This document shows, in pieces, positions 40,824 through 49,858 of a stretch of DNA of 55,514 nt (the first letter of the stretch is position 1; each line of letters opens with the position of its first letter). A model generated the notes under the pieces. That model made no database searches and had not been told where the DNA came from. It worked only from the letters and a program-made list of their open reading frames with translations. The translations under genes were made by a program, and so were the position numbers. The stretch spans positions 1-55,514 of the forward strand of contig VGBZ01000014.1 of the NCBI GenBank assembly GCA_016870275.1, written 5' to 3'. This stretch comes from Actinomycetota bacterium. GTDB lineage: Bacteria; Actinomycetota; Acidimicrobiia; Acidimicrobiales; Microtrichaceae.

Positions 40824-41393
40824 TCAGCCGTCGCTGATCCAGGCGGGTGCGGCTTCGAGGAGGAAGTGACTCACGTCGAGGCACCGCTCGAAGGCATCAC
40901 AGAGGTCTTCCTCGCCGAGGTAGAGCTGCGTGAGGCTGAGTTCCAAGCGGGCGACGACGGTCAGGGACCGCTCGGAGGCGTCGGTGACGCGAGCGAAGGT
41001 GTCGACTGCGGACACCTCGACCGGGAGGGTTGGACCGCCGACGCCGGCGAGTTCGGTGGCGAGCAGCAGCAGGTCCGGTCCGTTCGCCAGCGGCGGGAGG
41101 GACCAGTGGAAGGTGAGGGGAATCGAGTAGCGATCCTCCGGTTCGGCATCAGGTCCGGTCTCGACCACGAGGTCCTCGAATGCGAGCAGGGTTCTGGGTT
41201 CGACCTCGACCGCCAGGTGCAACTCGAGTGGACCGCCGCAGGCCTCCTCGGGGTGGAGGTCGACCTCCCAGGCCTGGCGCATGGAGTAGGTCTCGACGAA
41301 GTGACGCTCGTCGTGAATGTGGAACCCGTGGTCCGCTGCGTGATTCTTCAGGTCGGACACGAAGCCCGCCACGTCGATGATCGCCACGAACAC
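40824..41393 (-). CDS. Protein of unknown function, 189 residues
   Basis: Soluble, acidic, no signal peptide or membrane segment. GTG start giving FVAIIDVAGFVSDLKNHAADHGFHIHDERHFVETYSMRQAWEVDLHPEE: alternating strands, then more beta-rich sequence and a final helical part (FERCLDVSHFLLEAAPAW). The composition and even codon usage indicate a real gene. It lies 67 nt from and divergent to the inositol-monophosphatase-like gene. I do not recognise a family. Confidence 0.65.
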   Translation of the reverse strand: MFVAIIDVAGFVSDLKNHAADHGFHIHDERHFVETYSMRQAWEVDLHPEEACGGPLELHLAVEVEPRTLLAFEDLVVETGPDAEPEDRYSIPLTFHWSLPPLANGPDLLLLATELAGVGGPTLPVEVSAVDTFARVTDASERSLTVVARLELSLTQLYLGEEDLCDAFERCLDVSHFLLEAAPAWISDG

Positions 41394-41468
41394 AGGTTGT
41401 CAGTTCGTCGGCCTCCAGCGAAACGGGATCGATGAGGTCCGACCGGTACCCTTCCGGGAGTGTCCGAC

Positions 41469-42275
41469 GTGACCGAGGCCAGCGAGGTCGTCGACCTGCT
41501 CGACCGGACCGTCGATGCAGTCGCCGACGCCCTCGACAGCTTCCGCTCCGCAGAACCCGAACGGTGGCGAGCACGTGGTGATCGTCCTGGGCAGTACGCC
41601 CTCGACATCGTTGCGGATGCAGCGGCGCACAGCGTCCTCGACACCGCCGTCCTCGACGGTGCGCCGGTTGGCGTGTTCTCGGAGGAATCGGGTCTGACGG
41701 GTGCCGGTCAGCCCGTCGTGGTGGTCGTGGACCCGGTCGACGGCTCCACCAACGCATCCCGTCAGATCCCGTGGTACGCCTGCAGTCTGGCGGCCGTCGA
41801 TGCTGGTGGGGTCCGGGCTGCGGTCGTGGCGAACCTGGCGACCGGAGTCCGCTACCGGGCCGTCCGGGGTGGCGGAGCGACCCGCGACGGTGCAGCCATC
41901 AGTGTCTCAGGGCAGGCCGAGCTGGCCAGCGCCGTCGTGGTCCTGAACGGCTACGCCGGCGCCCATGCCGGGTGGCGCCAGTACCGAACGCTCGGCGCCA
42001 TGGCGCTCGACCTGTGCGCCGTTGCCGATGGGACGTTCGACGGCTCGATCGACTGCACCGTCGACGCCATCAGCCCGTGGGACTACCTGGGCGGCATGCT
42101 CGTCGTGAGCGAGGCCGGCGGGCACGTCGCCGACGTCGAGGACCGGACGCTGGTCTCGCTCGAGCCGGGCACCCGCCGGACGCTGGTCGCTGCCGGGTCG
42201 GCCGAGCTGTTCGCCACGCTGCTCGACCGGCGGCGGGTGATGCCACCGGGACGGCCGGCCCCGGGCGCGCCGTGA
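41469..42275 (+). CDS. Inositol monophosphatase family protein
   Basis: Mg2+-dependent sugar-phosphate or 3'-phosphoadenosine-type phosphatase. 268 residues with the family metal motifs: FSEESG (the two Glu), VDPVDGSTN (D-P-x-D-G-S/T-x-N) and the C-terminal WDYLGGMLVVSEAGG (W-D-x2-A/G-G). Substrate unknown. I chose the GTG at 41469 since GGGAG lies 8 nt before it; the GTG at 41460 overlaps that site. The NUDIX gene begins inside its stop codon. Confidence 0.88.
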   Translation: MTEASEVVDLLDRTVDAVADALDSFRSAEPERWRARGDRPGQYALDIVADAAAHSVLDTAVLDGAPVGVFSEESGLTGAGQPVVVVVDPVDGSTNASRQIPWYACSLAAVDAGGVRAAVVANLATGVRYRAVRGGGATRDGAAISVSGQAELASAVVVLNGYAGAHAGWRQYRTLGAMALDLCAVADGTFDGSIDCTVDAISPWDYLGGMLVVSEAGGHVADVEDRTLVSLEPGTRRTLVAAGSAELFATLLDRRRVMPPGRPAPGAP

Positions 42276-42832
42276 CTGAGCGCCGGTCGGTCCGCACCGC
42301 GTCGTTCGCCCTGTTCCTGAGCGTGTTCGGTCGGTTGCCCAGGCCGGTACGCCGCTGGCTCGTGTGGCTCGGTTCCCCCCACTACACCGTCGGCGCCATC
42401 TGCATCGTCCGTCGGGGCGACGGTGCGCTCCTCCTAGTGCGTCACTCCTACCGGGGGAAGTGGGGGTGTCCGGGTGGGCTGGCCCAGCGAGGTGAGGTGC
42501 CGGCGCAGGCCGCAGTGCGTGAGACCAAGGAAGAGGTCGGGCTGTCGGTTGAGCTCGTCGGCGAGCCGGCGGTCGTCGTCGACCCGCGGACCCGGCGCGT
42601 GGACGTGGTCCACCTGGCGCGACCTGCGCCGGACGCGTCGCTCGACGATGTGCGGCCCAGCTCGCCCGAGATCGTCGCGACGGAGTGGTTCGCACCCGGC
42701 GAGCTGCCCGAGCTGAGTCGCAACGCTGTGGGCGCGCTCGCTGCCCTCGTCCGTGCCGGCCGACTGGATCGCGATGACTTCAGTTCCCTGGGGCCCGATC
42801 CGGACAGCCGACCCACCCAACGTTCTCGCTGA
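42272..42832 (+). CDS. NUDIX hydrolase
   Basis: Hydrolyses a nucleoside diphosphate linked to another group. 186 residues. The Nudix box fits G-x5-E-x7-R-E-x-x-E-E-x-G-x (GLAQRGEVPAQAAVRETKEE then VGL), with Thr rather than a bulky aliphatic at the U position. The N-terminal 35 residues (LFLSVFGRLPRPVRRWLVWLGSP) form an amphipathic extension that could touch the membrane. GTG start overlaps the preceding stop (GTGA), so coupled expression with the phosphatase gene is likely. Confidence 0.88.
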   Translation: MTERRSVRTASFALFLSVFGRLPRPVRRWLVWLGSPHYTVGAICIVRRGDGALLLVRHSYRGKWGCPGGLAQRGEVPAQAAVRETKEEVGLSVELVGEPAVVVDPRTRRVDVVHLARPAPDASLDDVRPSSPEIVATEWFAPGELPELSRNAVGALAALVRAGRLDRDDFSSLGPDPDSRPTQRSR

Positions 42833-42884
42833 CCGATCTCGCTGACCGATCTCGCTGTCACACCCCACTCGTAGGGTCGAACAC

Positions 42885-44282
42885 ATGTTCGATCACAGTG
42901 GGGTCCCGGACGAGAATCCGGACGGCAGTCCGGACGAGAATCCGGACGGCAGTCCGGACGAGAATCCGGACGGCAGTCCGGACGAGTGGCCGGACAGGCT
43001 CGGCCGCCGAGCACGCACCGGCCGGCCGTTCCCGTATTCGTTCACGCCCTGCTCGCTGACGTCGAGCGCGCGAGCGGCGGCCGGTGAGGACGTGCGGGCC
43101 ATGACCGACGACGAGCTGCTCGAACGTCTCGCCCAGATGGAGTCCGCCCGTCGGGCGCTCGATGCGGCCAGCGCCCACCTGGCGGCCGAGCTCGACGCGC
43201 GATCCGTGACGGATCGTCGGTACGGCACCCGGACCAAGGAGTACCTGGCGGCTCAGTTCAACCTGGATCCACGCGTGGCCGGTCGGCTCCTCCGTGCGGG
43301 GCGAGCGTTGCGTCGGCTCCCGGTCGCCGACGCAGCACTCGTCGATGGCGCCGTCACGTTCGAGCACGTGGTGGTGCTCAGCAACGTGATCAACCCGCGT
43401 GTCGCCCACGTCGTGGAGGGCGCACAGCTCGAACTGGTGCAACTCGCGGGCGTCCTGCGCTTCGATCCCTGGGCGCGGCAGTGTCGGGCGCTCGTGGACC
43501 TGGCCGACGCTGACGGGGGTCACCGTCCGTCGCGCGACGAGCGCCGCCTCTCGCTGGGCTGGACTCTCGACGGGGTGCTCAACATCTCTGGCGCTCTCGT
43601 CGGTTCCGACGCGGTGGCGTTCGAGCAGCTGATCGAGATACACGCCAACCGGCTGTTCCGGCGTGACGTGGAGGACCGGCGCCAGTCGTCCGACAGCGTT
43701 TTGTCCACGCGCACCCAGCTCCGGGCCGACGCGCTGGTCGACCTGCTCCGGCTCGGTGCGGCCGGGGTGGCGTCGGGCTCGGGTTCGGCACCCGCCGTCG
43801 AGGCGACCGTGCTCATCCCCGTCGACCACCCGGCGCTCGCAGGGAACGGGTCCTCTGGCTCGTCACTCCCGGCTGGGTCGGGGTTCCTCGCCGACGGCGA
43901 TCTGGACCTGCTGCTCTGCGACCCGGTGGTCCGCGCTCTCGTGGTCGACTCCCTGGGCGTCCCCCTCGACCTGGGACGCGCCGTACGGTTCGCCACACCG
44001 GATCAGCGGCGCGCCCTGGCCGCCCGGGACGGCGGTTGCGTGTTCCCCGGCTGCGGCGTCGGACACTCATGGACCGACGCGCACCACGTCGTCCGCGTCG
44101 CAGATGGTGGTTTCACCGACCTGGCCAATCTGGCGCTCCTGTGCCGCCACCATCACGGGGTCGTCCACCGGAACGACTGGCACATGGAGCACGTCGGTGG
44201 CCAACGGTTCACGTTCACCACGCCCCGAGGTGCCGTACTCGACTCGCAGCGCCACGGCCGGCTGCGCGCCGACTCGTCCTGA
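42885..44282 (+). CDS. DUF222/13E12-type protein with C-terminal HNH endonuclease domain
   Basis: 465 residues. Residues 1-37 contain three DENPDGSP repeats; a DUF222 helical domain follows (TDDELLERLAQMESARRALDAA... to about 330); the C-terminus has an HNH domain with CVFPGC, TDAHHVVRVADGG, NLALLCRHHHGVVH, the usual Cys/His set. These proteins are abundant and often repeated in actinobacterial genomes; their role (nuclease, mobile-intron relic or phage-defence) is not settled. ATG at 42885. Confidence 0.87.
   Translation: MFDHSGVPDENPDGSPDENPDGSPDENPDGSPDEWPDRLGRRARTGRPFPYSFTPCSLTSSARAAAGEDVRAMTDDELLERLAQMESARRALDAASAHLAAELDARSVTDRRYGTRTKEYLAAQFNLDPRVAGRLLRAGRALRRLPVADAALVDGAVTFEHVVVLSNVINPRVAHVVEGAQLELVQLAGVLRFDPWARQCRALVDLADADGGHRPSRDERRLSLGWTLDGVLNISGALVGSDAVAFEQLIEIHANRLFRRDVEDRRQSSDSVLSTRTQLRADALVDLLRLGAAGVASGSGSAPAVEATVLIPVDHPALAGNGSSGSSLPAGSGFLADGDLDLLLCDPVVRALVVDSLGVPLDLGRAVRFATPDQRRALAARDGGCVFPGCGVGHSWTDAHHVVRVADGGFTDLANLALLCRHHHGVVHRNDWHMEHVGGQRFTFTTPRGAVLDSQRHGRLRADSS
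42908..42979. repeat. Three perfect 24-bp tandem repeats in the DUF222-HNH gene
   Basis: Three identical 24-bp units starting ggacgagaatccggacgg, followed by a diverged fourth beginning at 42980. They encode an acidic DENPDGSP repeat at the N-terminus and keep the frame. Identical units point to recent expansion. Confidence 0.94.
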
Positions 44283-44288
44283 GGGCGT

Positions 44289-45440
44289 TCAGTCCGGCGC
44301 CAGCAGCTCAGCAGTGACATCGCCGACCGTCGGGCATCCGGCGAGCGTCATGCATCGGCGCACGTCCGCAATCAGCAGGTCGAGCACGCGCCTCACGCCG
44401 TCCTGGCCGCCCGCCGCCAGCCCCCACAGCACCGGACGACCGATCTGAACGGCGTGCGCTCCGAGCGCCAGGGCGCGCAGCACGTCGACGCCCGCTCGGA
44501 TGCCGCCGTCGACCAGAATGATCGCCCCCGGATCAGCCGAGCGGACCGCGCTCGCCACCGGGCCGAGCGACACGGCGGTGGCCGGGGCGCCGTCGAGCTG
44601 CCGTCCGCCGTGGTTGGACACGACGACGCCTGCGGCCCCCGCCTCGATCGCCCGACGAGCGTCGTCGGGCCGGCACACTCCCTTGGTCAGCACCGGGAGA
44701 CTCGTCGACCCGCACAGCCGGGCCAGGTCGTCCCAGGTGACCGACGGCGACACGGCCCAACCGAGGATCTCGCCGATCCCGCCGCTCGCCCCGTCGCTCG
44801 CCCCGTCGGCCGCCCCGTCGGCCGCCCCGTCGGCCGCCCCGGCCGGCTCCGGTGCGTGACGGCGCAGGTTGACCACGTCCACACCCTCGGGCAGGTGGAA
44901 CCCGGTCCGATGCTCCCGGTGGCGCTCACCCCACACGGGTGTGTCGACGGTGAGCTGGATCCCGGCGCACCCGGCGGCCTCGGCCCGGGCCACGAGCGCC
45001 TCGGACACCTCGGGACGCTGGCCGATGTAGAGCTGCATGAGTACGGGAGCGTCGGTCACAGCGCAGATGTCCTCGAGCAGCGTGGACGCCAGGCTCGAGA
45101 CGACAATCGGGATGCCGGCCCCGGAGCACGCCCGCGCCGTGGCGAGCTCTCCGTCGGGGTGCGCCAGGCGGTGCAGCGCGGTCGGGGCGACCAGCACCGG
45201 CGCCGGCAGGTCGAGTCCGAGCACCGACGTCGTCGTCGAGCAACTCGACACGTCGACCAGCGTCCGGTACCAGACGTCGAGCTCCGCCCAGGCCGCACGG
45301 TTGTTGCGTAGTGTCCGCTCCTCGCCGCTGCCGCCGGCGTAGTAGCCGAGCGCCATCTCGTCGAGTCGACCTGCAGCTACACGTTCGACGTCCTCGAGAT
45401 CGAGCAGCTCGGACAGCTCGGACAGCTCGGGTTCGTTCAC
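44289..45440 (-). CDS. FMN-dependent alpha-hydroxy-acid dehydrogenase/oxidase (L-lactate-type)
   Basis: Oxidises an L-2-hydroxyacid with FMN. 383-residue TIM barrel with APTALHRLAHPDGE, VLMQLYIGQ, PVLTKGVCRPDDARRA (Lys near FMN), the catalytic SNHGGRQLDG (His and Arg), and DGGIRAGVDVLRALALGA for FMN phosphate. A 12-bp repeat (44789-44836) encodes GAADGAADGA in a surface loop. I chose the GTG at 45440, overlapping the upstream stop as GTGA. It could be lactate monooxygenase, glycolate oxidase or mandelate-type; the substrate is not decided. Confidence 0.87.
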   Translation of the reverse strand: MNEPELSELSELLDLEDVERVAAGRLDEMALGYYAGGSGEERTLRNNRAAWAELDVWYRTLVDVSSCSTTTSVLGLDLPAPVLVAPTALHRLAHPDGELATARACSGAGIPIVVSSLASTLLEDICAVTDAPVLMQLYIGQRPEVSEALVARAEAAGCAGIQLTVDTPVWGERHREHRTGFHLPEGVDVVNLRRHAPEPAGAADGAADGAADGASDGASGGIGEILGWAVSPSVTWDDLARLCGSTSLPVLTKGVCRPDDARRAIEAGAAGVVVSNHGGRQLDGAPATAVSLGPVASAVRSADPGAIILVDGGIRAGVDVLRALALGAHAVQIGRPVLWGLAAGGQDGVRRVLDLLIADVRRCMTLAGCPTVGDVTAELLAPD

Positions 45441-46021
45441 GACGTCATGCCACCCAGCCCGACGAAACCACGGGCGAGTTCGATCTCTCCCATGTGACGC
45501 AGCCCGTGTTGGTAGAGCCAGCACTCAATGCCGTCGAGTCGACGGATGCCCTCGGGTCCGGCCACCCGGGCCGAGTACGTGTTGGCCACCACCGGGGGGA
45601 GCGGCCGGGGAACGAGGATCTCGTCGAGCTCCGGGCCGATCAGCGTGTCGAGCCACGACTCGGTGCGGTCAAACACGATTCGCTGGTAGGCGCAGAGTTC
45701 CTCGTAGTTGCCGACCCGCTGGTGGACCATCTCCTCGACCGTCCGCTCCTTGCCGTGATCATTGATCGCCATCTGCACCCGGGCCTGCCACTCGTCGTTC
45801 CAGATCGGCGCCTCGCCGGAGAGCACCATGAACCCGACGTCCTCCATGTTCGTGTAGTGGAACAGGGAGAATGCGATCGGTAGGACCCCCTCGCGCTCAA
45901 CGTGGTTCACCTGGTCGAGGGTCATGGTGGCCGTGGCGTCGTGGTAGAGGGAGTGCATGGCCCGCATCCGTCGTCGGAGCGAATCGAGCAGGACTGCGTA
46001 GTGGTCGGTGGTCGGGTTCAT
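45437..46021 (-). CDS. DinB-superfamily (metal-dependent four-helix) protein
   Basis: 194 residues, helical. LFHYTNMEDVGFMVL carries the first His, and the C-terminal QHGLRHMGEIELARG gives the H-x3-H-x-GEI motif typical of DinB-like proteins, which include thiol-dependent enzymes and stress proteins. ATG at 46021. Its stop overlaps the start of the FMN-dependent dehydrogenase (GTGA), so the two are co-translated. Upstream is a 17-bp x3 repeat. The assignment is by motif and helix layout only. Confidence 0.68.
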   Translation of the reverse strand: MNPTTDHYAVLLDSLRRRMRAMHSLYHDATATMTLDQVNHVEREGVLPIAFSLFHYTNMEDVGFMVLSGEAPIWNDEWQARVQMAINDHGKERTVEEMVHQRVGNYEELCAYQRIVFDRTESWLDTLIGPELDEILVPRPLPPVVANTYSARVAGPEGIRRLDGIECWLYQHGLRHMGEIELARGFVGLGGMTS

Positions 46022-46046
46022 CGTTGCCGCCTGTTCTGAGTCGTCT

Positions 46047-46097
46047 CGAGTTGTTCGGTCCGTCGAGTTGTTCGGTCCGTCGAGTTGTTCGGTATGT
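46047..46097. repeat. Three 17-bp tandem repeats upstream of the DinB-like gene
   Basis: The unit cgagttgttcggtccgt occurs at 46047, 46064 and 46081 (the last has two changes near its end). It lies in the 132-nt space between the nitrilase-family gene's stop and the DinB-like gene's start at 46021, that is in the likely leader or promoter of the DinB-FMN dehydrogenase pair. The copies do not encode protein. They could be operator sites; no hairpin is formed. Confidence 0.92.
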
Positions 46098-46153
46098 CGT
46101 GGTGGCTTGTTCGTGCTGGTTCGTTGGTGCTGGTTCGTGATCGGCGGCGGGCG

Positions 46154-46930
46154 TCAGCGGCGATCGTCGAGCGCGGGGAACGCGGCGCGCCAGTCGGCGG
46201 CCGCGGTCGGCTCGACCGTCGCCACCAGGACGGTCTCGTCGGTTCCGGCCTCGGCGACCACGTCGCCGAGCGGGTCGACGACGGCGGATCGTCCGCCGAG
46301 CGTGGTGCCGCACTGGGTTCCCACGCCGTTGCACGCGACGACCCACGACTGGTCCTCGATCGCCCGGGCCCGGAGCAGCACCCGCCAGTGCTCGATCCGT
46401 CGATCGGGCCAGCCCGACGCGAGCAGGAAGGCGGTCGCGCCGTGGTCCACGAGGCCACGGAAGTGCTCGGGGAACCGCAGGTCGTAGCAGGTGGCCAGGC
46501 CGGTCGGACCGAGCGGGGTGTCCACGCAGACCAGGTCGTCGCCGGCGGTCATGACCTCGGGCTCGCCCCCGTCGAATCCGAAGAGGTGGCGTTTGCGGTA
46601 CGTGGCGGCGACCGTCCCGTCGGGCGCGACGACGACCGAGGTGTTGAAGGTGAACCCGCCGTCCTGTTCGGGGACCGAGCCGGCGTGGATCCACGTGGCG
46701 GTGTCACGGGCGACCGACCGGAACGTCTCGATCAGCTCACCGTTGACGGGTTGGGCCAGGCGCCCCGATCCGTGGACGTCGAACGCGCCGGCCAGCCACA
46801 GCTCGGGGAGCACGACCAGGTCGGCGGACGCCGCTGCATCCCAGGTGAGCGCCACCGCACGGCGCACGCGTTCCTGGGGCGGCTCGGTCTCCTCCGAGGC
46901 GAGCTGCACCAGCGCCACGTCGACGGTCAC
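46154..46930 (-). CDS. Carbon-nitrogen hydrolase (nitrilase superfamily)
   Basis: Amidase-type hydrolase of 258 residues. The catalytic triad is visible: Glu in LPELWLAG, Lys in YRKRHLFG, Cys in TCYDLRFPE. Length and GEPEVMTAGDD place it among omega-amidase/NIT-like branch members, which act on small amides. GTG start at 46930, 88 nt after the photolyase-like gene. The substrate is unknown. Confidence 0.88.
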   Translation of the reverse strand: MTVDVALVQLASEETEPPQERVRRAVALTWDAAASADLVVLPELWLAGAFDVHGSGRLAQPVNGELIETFRSVARDTATWIHAGSVPEQDGGFTFNTSVVVAPDGTVAATYRKRHLFGFDGGEPEVMTAGDDLVCVDTPLGPTGLATCYDLRFPEHFRGLVDHGATAFLLASGWPDRRIEHWRVLLRARAIEDQSWVVACNGVGTQCGTTLGGRSAVVDPLGDVVAEAGTDETVLVATVEPTAAADWRAAFPALDDRR

Positions 46931-47018
46931 CCGTCCGACACTACCGATGCAGCGAGGAGAGCGTGACGGGACCGGCGTGGCGGGACCGGCGTGGCCGGAC
47001 CAGTGTGAGGGGTGCTGG

Positions 47019-48365
47019 TCAGTCGGGGATCCGGGCGTGGCGCCGCCACGCGCTGAAGGACCGGTCGCGTCCGTCGTGCGGTGGGACCAACCACGGCCAC
47101 GGGTGCAGCTCGACGATCGCAGCGCCCAGCTGGGTCCGCCGCCGTCGAGCGCCGGGCACGGGAGCGGCCGTGGTCGCGAGCGCCCGACCGGCGAGCACCA
47201 CGACCGGGTCGCCCAGATGCACCTCGACCGTCCGACGAGTGGCCAGATCCGCCAGGCACTCCGTCAGGAAGACGAGTCGGAGCGGCGCGAGCCGAAGGTG
47301 ACGCAGCAGCGGCTCGTCGAACACGAAGGTGACGGGCAGGTCCGGGTGGGCCCGGAGCGCCGGGTCATCGTCGCCGAGGGACTCTGCGGTGATCCACACG
47401 GCGGTCGGCGCCCGATCGCTGTCGACGGACGGATCGGTCGGCCCGCCCCAGACCCTGCCGGGGAGCTCGCCGGCACTCGGCGACCCGGGGGCACCCGCGG
47501 CGGGTGGGGGATCACGGAACGGCGGTGGATCAGCAATCGGGCAGTCGGTCTCGAGCGGGCACGAGTCGCATCGACCCGGCGCGCGTCCTTCCACCTGCCG
47601 GCGGGTGAACACGTAGGCCTCGGGTCGTCCGACGCCGCTCGTCCACGCCCACCCCAGACCGTTGGCGGCGCGTGACCCGTCGATCAGTCGCCGGAACATC
47701 CACTCCTCGCCGTCGGACCAGAGCCGGTCGTGGCGACCGGACCACTGCGCGGCGAGCCACATGCGCGCCTGGTTGGTGATCCAACCATCCTGTTCGAGCT
47801 CGTCGAACTGGTCGGCGAGACAGGCCATCTCGTGTTCGACGGTGGTCCACCCGGGTTCGGCGGAACCGTCAGGGTTGCTCGGCGCACCTGACGCGCCTGT
47901 CGGCCCGTGGCGGACGCCAGCGTTCCGGACGAAACCGTGTCGGGCGTAACGGTGGCGGGCGTACTCCTGCCAGAGCAGCTCGTCGCGGAACTTGGCCACG
48001 TCCTCCGGGGGTCCGTCCGCCACGTGGTCCCAGACCCGGCGCAGCGTGAGCAGCCCGTGACGGATCCACGGTGAGAGACCGGACGCCCCCCGCCGTGCGG
48101 CGGGCCACACCTCGTTGCGGTCGGCTCGGTAGCCACGCACGTCGAACGCGGCGAGCGCAGCGTCGGCCGCGCGCTGGCCGCCGCGGTGGCGGCCCGCGGA
48201 CGGGGCCACTCCGTCGGCGGTCCTGGACAGGTCGCTGAGTTCCGACAGGTGGGCGGCGACCCAGCACGCCTCGTCGCCGACGGTCGGGGTCGGCAACGAG
48301 CTCGGCGACGCGGGCACATCGGTCACGGCGTGGAGAACGTGACGGCCGGCCGCGACATTCCACAC
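47019..48365 (-). CDS. Photolyase/cryptochrome-like protein with reversed domain order and CxxC-type cysteine motif
   Basis: 448 residues. Residues 60-255 match a photolyase FAD-binding domain: LSPWIRHGLL, KFRDELLWQEYARH, GWITNQARMWLAAQW, and RRLIDGSRAANGLGWAWTSGVG. The photolyase alpha/beta (antenna) domain, normally N-terminal, follows instead at 320-405: AVWITAESLGDDDPALRA, VTFVFDEPLL, RLVFLTECLADL, VEVHLGDPVVVLAG. Between them is RCDSCPLETDCPI. Cys182, Cys266, Cys269 and Cys275 are spaced like the 4Fe-4S ligands of FeS bacterial photolyases. It probably binds FAD and may be a DNA repair or light-signalling protein. The start is uncertain (GTG 48365, or 48326/48317). It lies 23 nt behind zwf. 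Confidence 0.75.
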   Translation of the reverse strand: MWNVAAGRHVLHAVTDVPASPSSLPTPTVGDEACWVAAHLSELSDLSRTADGVAPSAGRHRGGQRAADAALAAFDVRGYRADRNEVWPAARRGASGLSPWIRHGLLTLRRVWDHVADGPPEDVAKFRDELLWQEYARHRYARHGFVRNAGVRHGPTGASGAPSNPDGSAEPGWTTVEHEMACLADQFDELEQDGWITNQARMWLAAQWSGRHDRLWSDGEEWMFRRLIDGSRAANGLGWAWTSGVGRPEAYVFTRRQVEGRAPGRCDSCPLETDCPIADPPPFRDPPPAAGAPGSPSAGELPGRVWGGPTDPSVDSDRAPTAVWITAESLGDDDPALRAHPDLPVTFVFDEPLLRHLRLAPLRLVFLTECLADLATRRTVEVHLGDPVVVLAGRALATTAAPVPGARRRRTQLGAAIVELHPWPWLVPPHDGRDRSFSAWRRHARIPD

Positions 48366-48388
48366 TCCGAGCCGGTGCGACGGTCAGG

Positions 48389-49858
48389 TCAGTCCTCGCG
48401 CCAGGCCCGTTCGAACGGGAGCCGCCACGCGTTCGGTGCGATGAGTTGGTGGACGGCGTTCGGTCCCCAGGAGCCGGGGGCGTACGGGCGCACCGGCGGC
48501 GGGTTGGCGATGAGTGGATCGGAGACCTCCCATAGCCGTTCGATCCCGTCGCTCGTGGTGAACAGCGTGTGGTCCCCGCACATGGCGTCGTGGATGAGTC
48601 GCTCGTACGCCTCGAGCACGTCGGCGTGCTCGTGGAGCGCGAACTGCAGGCTCTGCTTGTCCAGGCGCATGCCCGGACCGGGCCGCTTGCCGTAGAACGA
48701 CAGCGACAGCTTGGACGCGTCAGCCAGGTCGAACGTCAGGTGGTCGGGGCCGTGGGCACCGACCCCGGACCCGGCGGGGAACATGCTCCTGGGTGGTTCG
48801 CAGAACGCGATCGAGATGATTCGCGAGCCCTCGCCCATGCGCTTGCCGGTTCGCAGGTAGAAGGGGACGCCGGCCCAGCGCCAGTTGTCGATCTCGCAGC
48901 GCAGCGCGATGAACGTCTCGGTGTCTGAGTCGGGGCTCACCCCCGGCTCGTCGAGGTACCCGTGGTACTGGCCCCGGACCACGTCGGCCGGTTGGATCGG
49001 CTGCATCGACCGGAAGACCTTTTGCTTCTCCTCGCTGATCGACAGCGGCGTGAAGTCGGTCGGTGGCTCCATCGCCATGAACGCGAGGACCTGGAACAGG
49101 TGGGTGACGACCATGTCGCGGAAGGCGCCGGTGGCCTCGTAGAACGACGCCCGCTGTCCGATCGACAGCGTCTCGGGGACGTCGATCTGCACGTGATCGA
49201 TGTGCTGACGGTTCCAGATGGGTTCGAACAGTCCGTTCGCGAACCGGAACGCCAGGATGTTGAGTGCAGCCTCCTTGCCCAGGAAGTGGTCGATGCGGAA
49301 GATCTGGGACTCGTCGAACGTGGCGTGCAGCGCGGCGTTGAGGTGACGGGCGGAGCGGAGGTCGGTCCCGAACGGCTTCTCCATGATGATCCTTGACCGT
49401 TCCACCAGCCCGGCCCGGGCGATCAGGTCCACCACGTCGAGCGCAGCGCTCGGCGGCACGCTCAGGTAGTGCAGGACCCGGCAGTCGGCGCCCGACTCGC
49501 CACTCAGGTCCGCACCAAGTTCCCGGGTCCGATCGGCGAGCGCGTCCGGGCCGTCGGTGATCGAGGCGTACTCGAGGTGGTCCAGGAACTCCGCGAGCGA
49601 TTCGTCGTCGGCGACCTGTCGGCCGAACTCCACGACGGCCTCACCGGCGACCTTCTGGAACTCCTCTGCGCCGAGGTGGCCCAGGTCGGCGCCGAGGACC
49701 CGGTAGTCACGGAGCAGGCCGGCACGGGCCAGGTGGTAGAGGCCGGGGAGGAGCTTGCGCCGGGCCAGATCGCCCGTCGCGCCGAAGAGGACCACGACGT
49801 GGGGGTCGACGGGCGGGATCAGGCGGGACCCGGTGTCGGGGGGATCGTGTTCGCGCAC
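48389..49858 (-). CDS. zwf: Glucose-6-phosphate 1-dehydrogenase
   Basis: First oxidative step of the pentose phosphate pathway; reduces NADP+. Rossmann motif [14 protein letters not shown], active site RIDHFLGKE with the catalytic His, EKPFGTDL, and the C-terminal FYLRTGKRM and substrate regions. I chose the GTG at 49858 (489 residues), which matches family length and leaves about 120 nt for divergent promoters with the neighbouring dehydrogenase; an in-frame GTG at 49969 would leave only 8 nt. Confidence 0.92.
   Translation of the reverse strand: MREHDPPDTGSRLIPPVDPHVVVLFGATGDLARRKLLPGLYHLARAGLLRDYRVLGADLGHLGAEEFQKVAGEAVVEFGRQVADDESLAEFLDHLEYASITDGPDALADRTRELGADLSGESGADCRVLHYLSVPPSAALDVVDLIARAGLVERSRIIMEKPFGTDLRSARHLNAALHATFDESQIFRIDHFLGKEAALNILAFRFANGLFEPIWNRQHIDHVQIDVPETLSIGQRASFYEATGAFRDMVVTHLFQVLAFMAMEPPTDFTPLSISEEKQKVFRSMQPIQPADVVRGQYHGYLDEPGVSPDSDTETFIALRCEIDNWRWAGVPFYLRTGKRMGEGSRIISIAFCEPPRSMFPAGSGVGAHGPDHLTFDLADASKLSLSFYGKRPGPGMRLDKQSLQFALHEHADVLEAYERLIHDAMCGDHTLFTTSDGIERLWEVSDPLIANPPPVRPYAPGSWGPNAVHQLIAPNAWRLPFERAWRED

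Noticed and set aside
40671-41435. Plus-strand open frame opposite the unknown 189-residue gene
   Set aside because: No ribosome site and no domain; the minus-strand gene has better codon use and a plausible fold.
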